28,899 nt of DNA from Nemertoderma westbladi (lineage: Eukaryota > Xenacoelomorpha > Nemertodermatida > Nemertodermatidae): assembly GCA_032718475.1 (NCBI GenBank), contig JAUCBJ010003234.1, positions 1-28,899 on the forward strand. Direction: 5' to 3'. This document shows, one piece after another, positions 8,466 through 17,987 of this stretch; position 1 is the stretch's first letter; each line of letters starts with the position of its first letter. The position numbers were made by a program, and so were the translations under genes. A model generated the notes under the pieces. The model saw only the letters and a program-made list of their open reading frames with translations, did not search any database and was not told where the DNA came from.

Positions 8466-8667
8466 ACCTACCGTTTAAAATTAACGTTAATTTGCGTTAA
8501 TTTTTAACGTTAAAAGGGCGGCCAAACTAACGTTATTTATATGTATTATTAACGTTAATAATTAACGTTGGCATTGTCAGAAAATAATGTATATTAATGC
8601 ATTATTAACGTTAAATTGTTTGCAGGGTCTATGTTGACGGGGGGGGCCTATATAAAACATAGTTAGT

Positions 8668-8673
8668 TTATTT
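8668..8673 (-). terminator. Candidate poly(A) signal for the 8834-9199 ORF
   Basis: TTTATT on the plus strand reads AATAAA on the minus strand, about 160 bases downstream of the minus-strand stop at 8834. A hexamer this common in AT-rich DNA is weak evidence. Confidence 0.3.
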
Positions 8674-8833
8674 ATGTATTCGCTTTTTTTTTAATTAGAT
8701 ATAAAATATAAAATATACAATACAATACAATACAAAAACCTACTGATACTGGTAACACACATTAGCCCTCTACGTAAAAGACGTGACTAATTATATAGAC
8801 CTATGAGTCTACTTGCTGTACGAGCAGACGAGT

Positions 8834-9199
8834 CTACTGACGTATTCTCGGATCGGTGGGAAGTAATAGATTTGGTGTTGGAACTTGAGCTGCCGCGGCT
8901 ATATCTTCATGTTCATGTTCATCCCAGTTTTCTCCCCTACTATAATTATCTAGGCATATCTGATGCGTCGCTCCAGGTTGTACTCTAACGTTTAGATTGA
9001 AGTTTTTATTGGTCGTCAATCTGGTTTGGTGATCTTGGCTGCCCATGGTTTTATTTTTAACCATTATGGTTATTTCTCCGTTGTTGTTTTTTAAATGTAA
9101 TTCGGTTACATTTAAGGATGTAAAGTAAAGGTCGTCTCCATCAACATCAAATTTTAATAAACAGTCGCTGCTGCTATTTTCAATGAAAGAAAATGCCAT
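8834..9199 (-). CDS. Small beta-rich protein, possibly MSP-domain-like
   Basis: A 121-residue ORF beginning MAFSFIENSSSDCLLKFDVD. I do not recognise it with certainty. The order of features resembles a major-sperm-protein (MSP/VAP/MOSPD) domain: an L-x-F-x-x-x-x-D-L-Y-F strand, V-T-E-L-H-L-K-N-N-N-G-E-I-T strand pair, V-K-N-K-T, then a V-R-V-Q-P-G-A-T-x-Q-I strand resembling the V-x-P-x-G-x-x-x-P-G-x-x-x-x-I segment. The last 25 residues are low in character and may run past a real end. The ATG context (CAAGATGG) is a good Kozak match. It lies on the same strand as PolB and the TBP-like gene but 690 bases downstream, so it could be an element cargo gene, a host exon or chance. Confidence 0.4.
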   Translation of the reverse strand: MAFSFIENSSSDCLLKFDVDGDDLYFTSLNVTELHLKNNNGEITIMVKNKTMGSQDHQTRLTTNKNFNLNVRVQPGATHQICLDNYSRGENWDEHEHEDIAAAAQVPTPNLLLPTDPRIRQ

Positions 9200-9888
9200 C
9201 TTGGATGTTGGTTGTCGGAACTGAAGTTTGCTAAGGTTAGTTTTTCAAATATGAAGATAACTTAAGCCTAGTCTATACCGGTATTTATTTTACAGTAGGG
9301 AAACAAAATTATAGTTCACTGTTAGAAAAATTGAGTTTATATATATTTTTGTAGAGGGTCACAGATGTGTACATTACAAAATTCACATAATTAACAAAAT
9401 GCACAACATAAACCTTTCCCATGAGGATTAGCGATATATGCTCTGTTCATTGTTCTATTCTGAATGTAGGGAGATGCATAGCGGATGTTTTAATGATATG
9501 TACCGATATACAGACTAGTAACAGATAGGATGGCATCGTCTTTGACTATGAATACCAGCACATACCCCTAATCTTTTCTCACCGAGCTTAGCGTTGCCTG
9601 CTGTACACACGCACACTCATAAGTAACAGATGCGCTATTGTGGCTCACTCGTGAGCTACAATGCCAAGTTAGCTAGCTAGCTAGCCGCGGCTGCTGAGTA
9701 TACTATGTCTACTTGAGTGTTACAAGAAACAATCGCTCTACTGAAGTTAATTTCCCCCTCAAACTAGTTGTTGATTTTAAAAAAATATTCATAAATTTCT
9801 TCTCCCTTCAATTTAATCTATATATTTTACAGTAAAAATCTCCACCACCAAACAGCAACAATAACAATAAATTTCACTCGTACCGGTA
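9200..9888. other. Non-coding gap between the TBP-like gene and the MSP-like ORF
   Basis: No gene is recognised. It includes an agctagctagctagc stretch (about 9668-9684) and AT-rich sequence near 9770-9890. The minus strand offers only a distant AATAAA (TTTATT at about 9281) for the genes to the right. Confidence 0.4.
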
Positions 9889-10470
9889 CTAATTATATTT
9901 TACATCAAAAACCCCCACACCAAACAATAATAAATTATTAACCAGCTTGTTGAAAATAGGATAATATATATGAAATTTAAACGGGGAACACATTAATGTA
10001 CATTTACCAGTGTAGAAACAGCAAACAACAACAATATTATTTATTCTGACTTTACAGTTATTGAATATTTCAGGGTCGTATGAAATTTCTAGTTTAACAT
10101 TATCAAATATAACATAAAACCCGATATTATTTATAAGTAACCTATAAATTACAGTATCGATACTAAAAATATAAGTACACAAATTGATTGATTTAAAAAT
10201 CAAATTAATGTTTGTTTTTTCTAATATATGTTTTTTCACTTTATTAAAGTTATATTTTCTACCGAGAATTGTTATTCGTCCATTTGTAAACATTAATATG
10301 GTTGCACCAAATACCTTATATATAAACTGATTAGGTTTGAGTACAATTTTACCATTCAATTGATTTTTTAATTCTTTCAAATTAAGTCCATAAATAATCT
10401 GCTTACAACTTATATTTTTATTTACTATTTGATAATTCATCATCAACACCATCGTCTTTTGGTTCTTCAT
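9889..10470 (-). CDS. TATA-box-binding-protein (TBP) fold protein encoded by the viral element
   Basis: A 193-residue protein built of two repeats, as in TBP. Repeat 1 (about 14-86) holds KPNQFIYKV, then ATILMFTNGRITILGRK and a helix NKVKKHILEK. Repeat 2 (about 92-183) holds YDPEIFNNCKVRI, then VVVCCFYTGKCTLM and a helix ending PIFNKLVNNLLLF. The second follows the TBP order Y-E-P-E-L-F ... F-x-S-G-K ... helix ... I-Y-P-x-L. The F-x-x-G-(K/R) cores start at F61 and F152, 91 residues apart, like the two halves of eukaryotic TBP. Phe is present at all four places equivalent to the DNA-kinking phenylalanines (F49, F61, F136, F152). Overall identity to cellular TBP is low. The start is uncertain: Met1, 7, 10 and 11 are possible, and the 5' end overlaps the displaced PolB tail (to 10418). 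Likely role, by inference: binding TATA-like promoters of the element. Confidence 0.75.
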   Translation of the reverse strand: MKNQKTMVLMMNYQIVNKNISCKQIIYGLNLKELKNQLNGKIVLKPNQFIYKVFGATILMFTNGRITILGRKYNFNKVKKHILEKTNINLIFKSINLCTYIFSIDTVIYRLLINNIGFYVIFDNVKLEISYDPEIFNNCKVRINNIVVVCCFYTGKCTLMCSPFKFHIYYPIFNKLVNNLLLFGVGVFDVKYN

Positions 10471-13400
10471 AAATTGGTATATTTGATATTTTTATAGGTT
10501 TTTTGAGGTTTGTTTTATAGTGCCCCCAAGGAAGCGATTGATTTTTATTAAGCCAATAAAGTTTATCATCAAAGCTGCTGAGTGCAAATTTATTTTGCTT
10601 TAAGGTATAAATACGATGTAATTTAGATTGAAATCTGTGTATGTTTTTTTTATTTCTTCATTTGAGTTATAGGCTTTTAAATATTCTTCATGTGTAATAT
10701 TCGTTTCCACAACAGCTCTTGTAATACCTTTTGCTCTACGAATATTTTTGTTATTCCATTCCAAAATTGAATATAATTTTGGTCTTAAAAATACTGCTTG
10801 TTTAATTTCACGTGAGGCTAGTTCGTCTTTACAGTAATAGAGTTGGGATTTATTTTTATCGCTGTAGAGAGGGTGATCCTTAGGGTAATTGGAAGTATCT
10901 AAAATATTATTTTTAATTAATGCTTTTAAAAAATTATTCTGCGATGTATTATAATAACAACCTATCAAAGAGTCGGTGTCTGATGCGGCAATTTCAATAC
11001 GACAGTTTAATTCTTTCTCAATAGGTAGCAATTTATTGTAAAACAGCTCATACATATCCAATTTAGCCAAGTCCAACACAGCGCTACCAATAAACATAGG
11101 CTTATCGAGAGTTACAGAGTCTTTCACTAATAAATGTCCCGATAATGTATTATTGTATATTATAAATTGTTCATGATTAATACGATTTACCAATTGATCG
11201 CATTTATCGTTGCTATTTGCGATACGAAAGTTACATCGGTCACGTATCCTCTCTATTGATTTGCCAAACAGTGAATTATTGAGCAATTTCGCAACAGCAG
11301 TTTCAATGTAACTTTTTGCTAGGCGCCTTTGATTAATATTAAAATCTATGTAATTTTTAAATACAAATTCTTGTTGAAAAGAATATAATTTATGGAGCTT
11401 AGTAACAATTAATCCATGTTTTATATAAAATTTTAACAGTTTCAAATGTAAATGATAAAACTCTTTATCAAATTGCGTCAGCAAGAGTTTTGGTGTAGAC
11501 ATCCTATATTTACGGGAGGTACCTCTTTGTATCGATAAATTATTAAATTGTTCCCGCATATAAGGCGAAAGCATTGTTTCATTTATACTTAAATGCTCAG
11601 GGGCTAACGGTAATTGTAATGTTTGATCGTGAATAGCCTTAGGATAATTTAAATCACATATTAAAAAATATCCAGTAGATCCATCAATGTCTAAATCTAC
11701 CAAATACTCGATTAGTTTTTCAGGAATTGCATTCTCTAAATGTTTAATACTTACTTCTTTGAATTGCGAGGTGGGTAGTTTTTTACTTAAATTCCCAGAA
11801 TATAAAGAGTTGAAATCAATATTAAAAATATGGCATTCTTCCTTAGTAGAATCATATGTACTTGTTCCAGGTATATTTGATTCTATATAATGCTTTCGAC
11901 AAAATGAAACACCACCCCTAATTGATTTTTCAAAATCTCTATATGTCTGATAATCCTTTATTAATTCTATTTTACATTTATTATATTTTAGCGCGCAATC
12001 ATAGGTAAATGACGCAATACTACAGTAAAAAACCACTTCTAAATCGTAATTTTGTTTACAAACATTCCTAAAATTCTCAAATATATCAGCAAGCAAACAA
12101 ACATCGAGTTTTAAATAGGCTAAAAGATAATCTTTGAGATTCACACAGTCGAATTCTACCCATGATATTCCCGCAAACCTATAATCTTCAATTGTGCATG
12201 TTTTTTGTGTTAAGTTACTAAAAAAATTATTTATAGACGGCAAACCAGTATCATTAAATTTATTAATATCTGTCAAGTACTCGTATGGAAATACTCCTTT
12301 CCGTTTAATTGTTGAGTTATTCAAGTTTGGATAAAAATATTTCATTTCTTGTAGAGTAATAGGTAAAATTGAGCTTATATCATGACTCGCTACATCCTTT
12401 GTTGAACACTCAACTAAATTACTTAGGGAAAAGCTTAAAAATTGATATGTGTCTAAGAAACGTAACTCAATTTTTTTAGAAGTGTTTTTAATGGGGATAA
12501 ACGCACTAAGTGAAATATATCGTTCTGTATTTCTCGGTATAACCTTTATATCCCAATCGGAGTATTTCTTATCTCTAAATCCGGTTTGTAATATACAATG
12601 TATATCGTAATTACTGGAATTGTGCCCGCAAAGTACATACAGGTATCGTTTCAATGATAAACTTCGGTTACAACTATTACAGGCTGCTGCAATATATTTA
12701 CCTGTAATATGTGAATGATGCCTGTTTTTCCCAACATTATTATTTAAAGTAACATTACAATAGAAACAAAATTTTGCTTGTTCAAAATTTACAAAATCAA
12801 TATTAGTAAATGACATAGTTTTATGAGTGTATATGTCTGACCAACAACATAATTCAGTTAAATCAAAATATAATGAATCTAAGAAATCTTGAATACAATT
12901 ATTATTATTATTTGACTTTACGAATGTTTTCAAATGACATTTTGGGGGGTTAATTAATTCAGTATTGGGAACAATTAAATAACTCGCAGCACACGGTATA
13001 TGCTCCTGTATAAATTGATTATTAACTGAAGGTTGTAAGATACATTCTATATCAAAGTAGGTGACAAACAATGGGGATAAGGTCCTATCTAAATTTGTAA
13101 AACTAATGTGTGTTCTTTTTTTATTAGGTAGTTTCTCTCGTTGACTTCTTCCTTGGTAGCATGCAAGACGGTGTCGTTGGAGAACTTCCGATTGAAAAAA
13201 ATGAGCCAAACACCTTTCACAATATTTCCTATTCCCGATATGAAGAGCTCTCGTATTCAGCAATCGATTCAAGTTAGTTATGCAAACATAATGATTCGGT
13301 TTAGGTACATTGTTATTTTTTACTACAAGTAATATATTTAATAACTCTTTATCGGGTGTAATTTTACTAAACGGTGGTTGTCTTAATATAGATACGGGGG

Positions 13401-14478
13401 CGCGTTTGTTGTCGTTATTCCAACATAGTAAATTAATTATATATTTTGAATTTTGTTTTTCAAAAAGTTTAATCGCTAACAGCCACTCTGTTGGATAATC
13501 TTTGTTCCCGTTGTCAAAAATGAAATGACTCATATAATTTTTGTACGATGAAGTACGGTTTTTATTGCTTTTCACTTTGCTACCAAATTTTGCGGATATA
13601 ATTGCCCATTTAAAACAGTCATTATCAGCCGATTGTACATTTATAACACACTGTTTACCTGATAGAGCCTTAGGTAATTCCATATATCCATGCCCCTTAT
13701 ATAGTAACGACTTACACTTAGATTCAGCTAATTTAATTTCAACCCTTAATAAAGATTTAATACGCCACCCCGAACCACGTGTGTTAAAGATGGCTATTTT
13801 TTGTAATATATTTCCCAGCACATACTCAAACCATGTGTCAAAACTTTGCGGCGAATCTACAGTATTAATAGCACCACCGGAAGAATTAAAATAAAAGGTT
13901 TCCAATTGCTCACCTTCTGAAAAATGTGATCTGTACATTAATACATTTAGACCTAACCACAGTCTAAGAACATTCATTTCTTTCAACCTGTCTAATATTA
14001 ACTGAAGAATATTACCTCGAATTTGTGTTAATGCTGTTTCTACATCGGGATAATCTCTAGAAGTTGGGAGGTCGTGGACATAAATTTCAAGACGATTATC
14101 GTGAGCTTCTTGTTCCTGCGTAAAAATTGTTGCGCATGTACCAAGAGCCACCCTTAAGTTTTTTCTGGATATTATATTTTTATGTTGCGGAAATTTACGC
14201 TTTCTTGTGTAGTAACATTTCAAGTGACAGTCGTGTCGTATATAATTCTCATATGTATACTCTTTATTACAGGTAGAACAAGTCAATTGATAGGTGCGGA
14301 ACTCCATTTCTTTACAACCAGTAGTCGATTCATGTCGTTTACAAATTTTGCTGCATGAAGTCACAACATGACACTTAAAACAAGAATAACTTTCAAAATG
14401 TGACCGTAGGTGGCGTAAGTAATTATGTTTAGTTACATTCATATGACAGAATGGACAACATATTGTTATTTTATCCAT
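10418..14478 (-). CDS. PolB: Protein-primed family B DNA polymerase, Polinton/adintovirus type, with a C-terminal frame break
   Basis: The main frame gives 1292 residues (stop at 10600-10602). N-terminus: a C2H2 finger (C8, C11, H23, H27) and more Cys pairs. An OTU-like block follows (D-N-D-C288-F; H396-Y), known from Polinton and bidnavirus PolBs. Exonuclease: Exo I D476-I-E478, Exo II N623-Y-D625, Exo III Y788...D792, with an inserted zinc module (C571-x2-C574...HHSH..G....C600-x2-C603). Polymerase: motif A D888-F-N-S-L-Y, motif B K1064...N-S-L-F-G-K1073, motif C D1167-T-D-S1170, and K-L-Y at 1234-1236. All catalytic residues are present. It copies the element genome from a protein primer. 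The expected C-terminal block (A-L-S-S-F-D-D-K ... L-P-W-G-H-Y) is in the -1 frame after an A8 tract (plus 10644-10651) and runs to 10418. The cause may be mutation, a sequencing error or programmed slippage. Confidence 0.95.
10644..10651 (-). other. A8 homopolymer at the PolB frame break (A AAA AAA slippery heptamer)
   Basis: Read on the coding strand, codons ATA AAA AAA ACA span eight consecutive A. A -1 shift here leads from the main PolB frame into the frame that encodes the family's C-terminal motif. Upstream of it the -1 frame meets a stop at about 10658-10660, so the change must happen within about 5-7 codons of the A tract. A one-base homopolymer indel is the simplest explanation. Ribosomal slippage is the alternative. 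Confidence 0.7.
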
Positions 14479-14499
14479 GTTGAAGTTTGTTAGTTTGTT

Positions 14500-14575
14500 T
14501 AGATAAATAATAATAATAATAATAAAATATGTCCAAAGATTAAAATGAAATGAAATGAAATGAATTTTATTAAAA
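14500..14575. repeat. AATA and AATGA short tandem repeats upstream of PolB
   Basis: An aat/aata run (about 14504-14526) and four aaatg-type units (about 14545-14566) sit directly upstream of PolB. The right end of the viral element should lie close by, but no terminal inverted repeat can be identified because the partner end is outside the window. Confidence 0.6.
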
Positions 14576-14582
14576 ACATTCA

Positions 14583-14592
14583 GTTATATATA
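14583..14592 (-). promoter_or_regulatory. Candidate TATA box upstream of PolB
   Basis: TTATATATAA (self-complementary, so orientation is not informative) lies about 105 bases upstream of the PolB ATG. The PolB leader between them is AT-rich with ATT and AATGA microsatellite runs. Functional status is inference only. Confidence 0.3.
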
Positions 14593-15630
14593 AATTTGTG
14601 ATGGAGCATAGTCAACGAAGAAGAGATGGGACGTGTCATAATCATCGACGAATAAGAAAAGAGATAGGGTGCAACGTGGTTGAATGGTTGGTTGGTTACG
14701 TGGATAGGAAATATGTGAAAGAATATGAATCATAGGGTTGTGTGTAATAATAATCAATAATTATTATAAAAACGTGCAGTATAATGTTAGTAGTAGTAGC
14801 CTTTCAATATGGCACAGATGCTGCGGGATCGGTTAGCTTGAGTAACTACTTGGAAATGTTCGTATACGTGTAGCTGGAACGTGGCGGAATTTCATGCACA
14901 TGTATCATACTGAGTGGTTGGTTTGGCGACAGCAGTTGAGTAGCTCTATCAATGGAGGGACGTAAATCGTTGAGTTGGCAATCGATATAATATACTGTAA
15001 TATAACGACTTGGTATATGCATCGTGTAGATGGCCACGTTATAGTTTTAGTCACCATATACAGTATGTGGAGGTGGTAGCGTGGCGAAAAGGGGGAATAA
15101 TCTGAGGGTGTATCGCTGTTGGTGGGTGGGTAACAGCAGTTGATCGAATAGCGATGGGATGGGGGCTAGCCATGCATCGAGAAGTTAGGCTACGCGAAGA
15201 TGAATATGCATTGGATGGTTGTTGCAGCAATGATACGAATCAATACTATCGGTTGGTAGGTAGGTAACAGCTGCCATCGAGTAAGGCGGGCAACGCGAGG
15301 TTAGGCTACGCATAGGTGAATACGCTACGATTGGTTGATGGTAACTACCGATGATGGTGACAGATGTGGCCAATTAAACACCGTAATTTAGCATCGGAAT
15401 TTGGCATTTTTAATAGTCCTCCGAGATGTAGCCCGTAGCCCAAGCTAGGGAGGACTTCGGCGGGGTCACCTATTCTTCTACTACTAGCGTTCACGCTAAC
15501 GGAGAGTTGGGTGGCCGAGAAGATAGGATTAAAGACCAGGCCAAGTAAGATGGTGGTGACCACAATATCGAGCAAAGACGAGGTCATGAAGATGAGCACG
15601 GGATGATGTGAAATTGGAGCGATATAACAC
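14593..15630. other. Degenerate repetitive stretch without a gene
   Basis: No gene is supported. Two diverged direct copies of about 125 bases are visible (around 15108-15235 and 15240-15360), sharing ggtgggtgggtaacag / ggtaggtaggtaacag and gttaggctacgc...gtgaata motifs. Opposite-strand ORFs here have no family features. The region leads into the BEL/Pao remnant, and part of its right end may be degraded retrotransposon. Confidence 0.5.
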
Positions 15631-15639
15631 CAGGGTGCG

Positions 15640-16660
15640 ACTATGGGGCTACCATCGAACCCATCCAAATAATAGAGTCGATAAACATAAACACCAGGCG
15701 ACCTACAAAGATCGAGGTCGAGCAATACCAGTACCTGGATGTCATCGACTTCTTCGTACCCGAACTAGATGTCCTGAAAGGCTTACTCATAGTCGGCATG
15801 AACTGTCCGACGGCCCATGAGAGGCTGCAAACCATCTTCAGCGACAACAAAGAGCGAGACCCGGTGGCCATTCTCACGCCATTCAGATGGACGCTCAGTG
15901 GCCCAATAAAGACGAAGATCCTGTTTAGCGTGTCCGAATCCTCAGGGTGCATGTTCGCAGGAACGATGAGGGAGATGAATGAATGAAGGAGCAGAGGAAC
16001 AACTCAAGAGGCTGCTAAGGCAGGACTTCGAGGGTTAAAGGAGACTGGGGTAGGAACCTCGGTAGAGGATAAACAGGCGCAGGAGAGCGTCAGGGGATCC
16101 ATGAAGTGTGAAGGGGGCGATATACCATAGGGATGGCATGGAAGGAACCGAATGTGCCCCTACCAGACAATAAAAGGATGGTCATGACGAAACTCCGAAA
16201 GTTAAAGCAAACGCTTAGGCGGAGTCCGGAGAAGAACGACTACATGCATAGGACCATCAAGAAGTATGTAGACCAGGGGTGGGCCGTGGAGCTACCAGTT
16301 GATGAACCAGATACCGACAGGACTTACTATATGTCACTTCATGTGGCCTTAGACCCCAAGAAGGGCAAGCTGAGGATGGTGGTTGATGCCTCTGCTAAGA
16401 CGACGGCAAAAGCTTTAATGATTACCTACTTGAAGGCCCCAATATTTACAACTCGGGGATAGAAGTTCGTTAAGGTTTAGAAATTGAAAACAGGCCTTCA
16501 CATGTGATATAGAGGGCATGTTTAACCAAGTGCGGGTGACTGAGGGGGATAGCGATAGCCAATGCTTCCTGTGGTACAACGGCGAAGAAGAACCATTCCC
16601 GACCCCAAGAAGAATTAACCCCGAGAAAAGAATTCCACCCCACATCCAATATTAGATTGG
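15640..16660 (+). pseudogene. Broken BEL/Pao retrotransposon pol (protease to reverse transcriptase)
   Basis: Translated fragments follow BEL/Pao order. About 15640-15986 contains YLDVIDFFVPELD, G-L-L-I-V-G-M-N-C-P and P-V-A-I-L-T-P-F-R-W-T-L-S-G-P, the region at and after the aspartic protease. About 16000-16130 holds a VEDKQAQE remnant. About 16133-16462 holds WKEPNVPLPDNKRM and KGKLRMVVDASAKT, the start of the reverse transcriptase. About 16505-16645 holds C-D-I-E-G-M-F-N-Q-V-R-V, the first RT catalytic block, and FLWYNGEEEP. Stops and frame changes at about 15630, 15984, 16035, 16128 and 16460 show that it is dead, and the YxDD-bearing part is missing. It is plainly a host transposable-element relic rather than part of the viral element. 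Confidence 0.85.
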
Positions 16661-16693
16661 ATTCCAGCGGAATTGGAGCGCACTTAAGGTTGA

Positions 16694-16720
16694 TGCTATC
16701 TTCTCACCGGGAAGATAGCA
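16694..16720. repeat. Perfect 10-bp hairpin downstream of the BEL/Pao pol
   Basis: Arms tgctatcttc and gaagatagca are exact inverses with a 7-base loop (tcaccgg). The hairpin sits directly before a purine-rich tggggggagg tract that looks like a polypurine tract. Confidence 0.85.
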
Positions 16721-16803
16721 TGGGGGGAGGTGTAAGCGGATCCAATTCGCTGCACCACACAGCGGAAAATGGGTAAAGTGGCTTTTTACCAATTAAAGTT
16801 GGC

Positions 16804-16833
16804 TAGGTGACATTACCAATATAATGTCACCTA
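16804..16833. repeat. Palindrome with perfect 12-bp arms
   Basis: taggtgacatta and taatgtcaccta are exact inverses separated by six bases. It could be a hairpin in LTR RNA or the footprint of a small insertion. There is no further clue. Confidence 0.85.
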
Positions 16834-17141
16834 ACAACCAATGAAGGCAATACACATTGCCAGCCACAAGGAGAGATGAGAGGCTACAAGCCATCTCAGG
16901 GGGACGAAGGAAGCTAGAACGTGGGTATCAGAGAACAGGGAGTGCCAAGGGAGGGAAGAATAGGTTAGCCAAATGGTGGGGCAGAACATCATCTGATTGG
17001 GATGCATCCATTGGCCAGGCCAAGTACCAAGTAGCAATATTCCATGTGTTAGTAATATAACCGTTGCCTTTATTACCTGTTGTTCAGTTGGTTTGTGTAG
17101 GGTTGTGGAAGCAGGACGGTTTAGACCATCGTCAGTAACCG

Positions 17142-17181
17142 TGCTATTATTGTATTCTGATTGTGCTATTATTGTATTCTG
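17142..17181 (+). repeat. Tandem duplication of about 20 bases within the candidate LTR
   Basis: gtgctattattgtattctga occurs twice, back to back, separated by a T. Confidence 0.85.
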
Positions 17182-17462
17182 ACATTACAAACAACTGCCA
17201 CTAAAAACTCAGTTACTCTTTCGGCCATTGGCCTTCAGATACCACAAGCCTTTCAGCAGCCAGCGGACGCAGCGACGTGTACTACCGAAACGCAAAACAC
17301 ACCGGTCGGGATTCCCTCGCCAACTCGGGGATCCCCGTCACAAAACGTCCAATAGACGACACGACAAAATGAGCAAAGAAAATGACGACAGTGTTCAGTA
17401 AAACTGAACGGACACAGACGGTGACTCAGTTTGCTTCAGTCAACTATAGTCAAGATTACGGT

Positions 17463-17987
17463 GGCTGAATTCGGCCAAAATTAATTATATTATGGAAACA
17501 CGTTTTTGGTGATGTTGTAAAATTAGTTATATTATGAAAACACGTTTCTGGTGATATTGTAAAATTAATTATATTATGAAAACACGTTTCTGGTGATTTT
17601 GTAAAATTAATTATATTATGAAAACACGTTTCTGGTGATTTTGTAAAATTAATTATAATATGAAAACACGTTTTTGGATGAACTTGCAAAATTAATTATA
17701 TTATGAAAACATGTTTTTGGATGAACTTACAAAATTAATTATATTATGAAAACACGTTTTTGGTGCTGTTGTAAAAATAATTATATTATGAAAACACGTT
17801 TTTGGTGCTGTTGTAAAAATAATTATATTATGAAAACACATTTTTGGATGAACTTACAAAATTAATTATATTATGAAATCACGTTTTTGGTTGAACTGGC
17901 AAAATTAATTATATTATGAAAACACGTTTTTGGATCAATTTTCAAAATTTATTCAATTCTGTAAACACGTTTTTGTTGTTGATTATT
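17463..17987. repeat. Left array of 42-44-bp units (about 12 copies)
   Basis: The unit consists of aaaattaattatattatgaa, then aacacgttttt and ggtgatgttgt or ggatgaactt. Two unit types alternate in blocks: one with ggtgat..ttgt, the other with ggatgaactt. The minus-strand ORF with repeated T-C-F-H-N-I-I-N-F is an artefact of this array. Confidence 0.95.

Larger units (their letters stand above)
5094..8627. mobile_element. Candidate 3.5-kb DNA transposon with short TIRs and TTAACGTTAA-rich ends
   Basis: The ends carry CCCTGCAAAC (5094-5103) and its exact inverse GTTTGCAGGG (8618-8627), followed inward by AACGTTAAT on both sides after a short mismatch. Both subterminal regions (5110-5390 and 8230-8610) are dense in the palindrome TTAACGTTAA, a layout common for transposase-binding subterminal repeats. 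Inside are a 31-bp minisatellite, a MITE and a tRNA-derived repeat, but no transposase ORF, so it would be non-autonomous. No convincing target-site duplication is visible beyond a possible TC. Superfamily unknown. Confidence 0.5.
16731..17227 (+). repeat. Candidate BEL/Pao LTR
   Basis: A purine tract (tggggggagg, 16721-16730) precedes TGTAAGC, the usual layout at a 3' LTR start. An end at TCGGCCA (17221-17227) is possible, giving TG...CA ends over 497 bases. Inside are a 12-bp-arm palindrome and a duplicated gtgctattattgtattctga. The boundaries are inferred. No second LTR copy is visible for comparison. Confidence 0.35.

Noticed and set aside
11687-13894. Several plus-strand ORFs of 60-117 codons
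   Set aside because: They are antisense shadows of PolB, which carries all polymerase motifs on the minus strand.
15345-15952. Minus-strand ORFs of 103-126 codons
   Set aside because: The plus strand of the right-hand part shows BEL/Pao protease-region motifs. The opposite-strand ORFs have no recognisable features.
17456-17689. Minus-strand ORF with repeated T-C-F-H-N-I-I-N-F
   Set aside because: It arises from the 42-44-bp tandem array, whose length happens to be divisible by three for several units.
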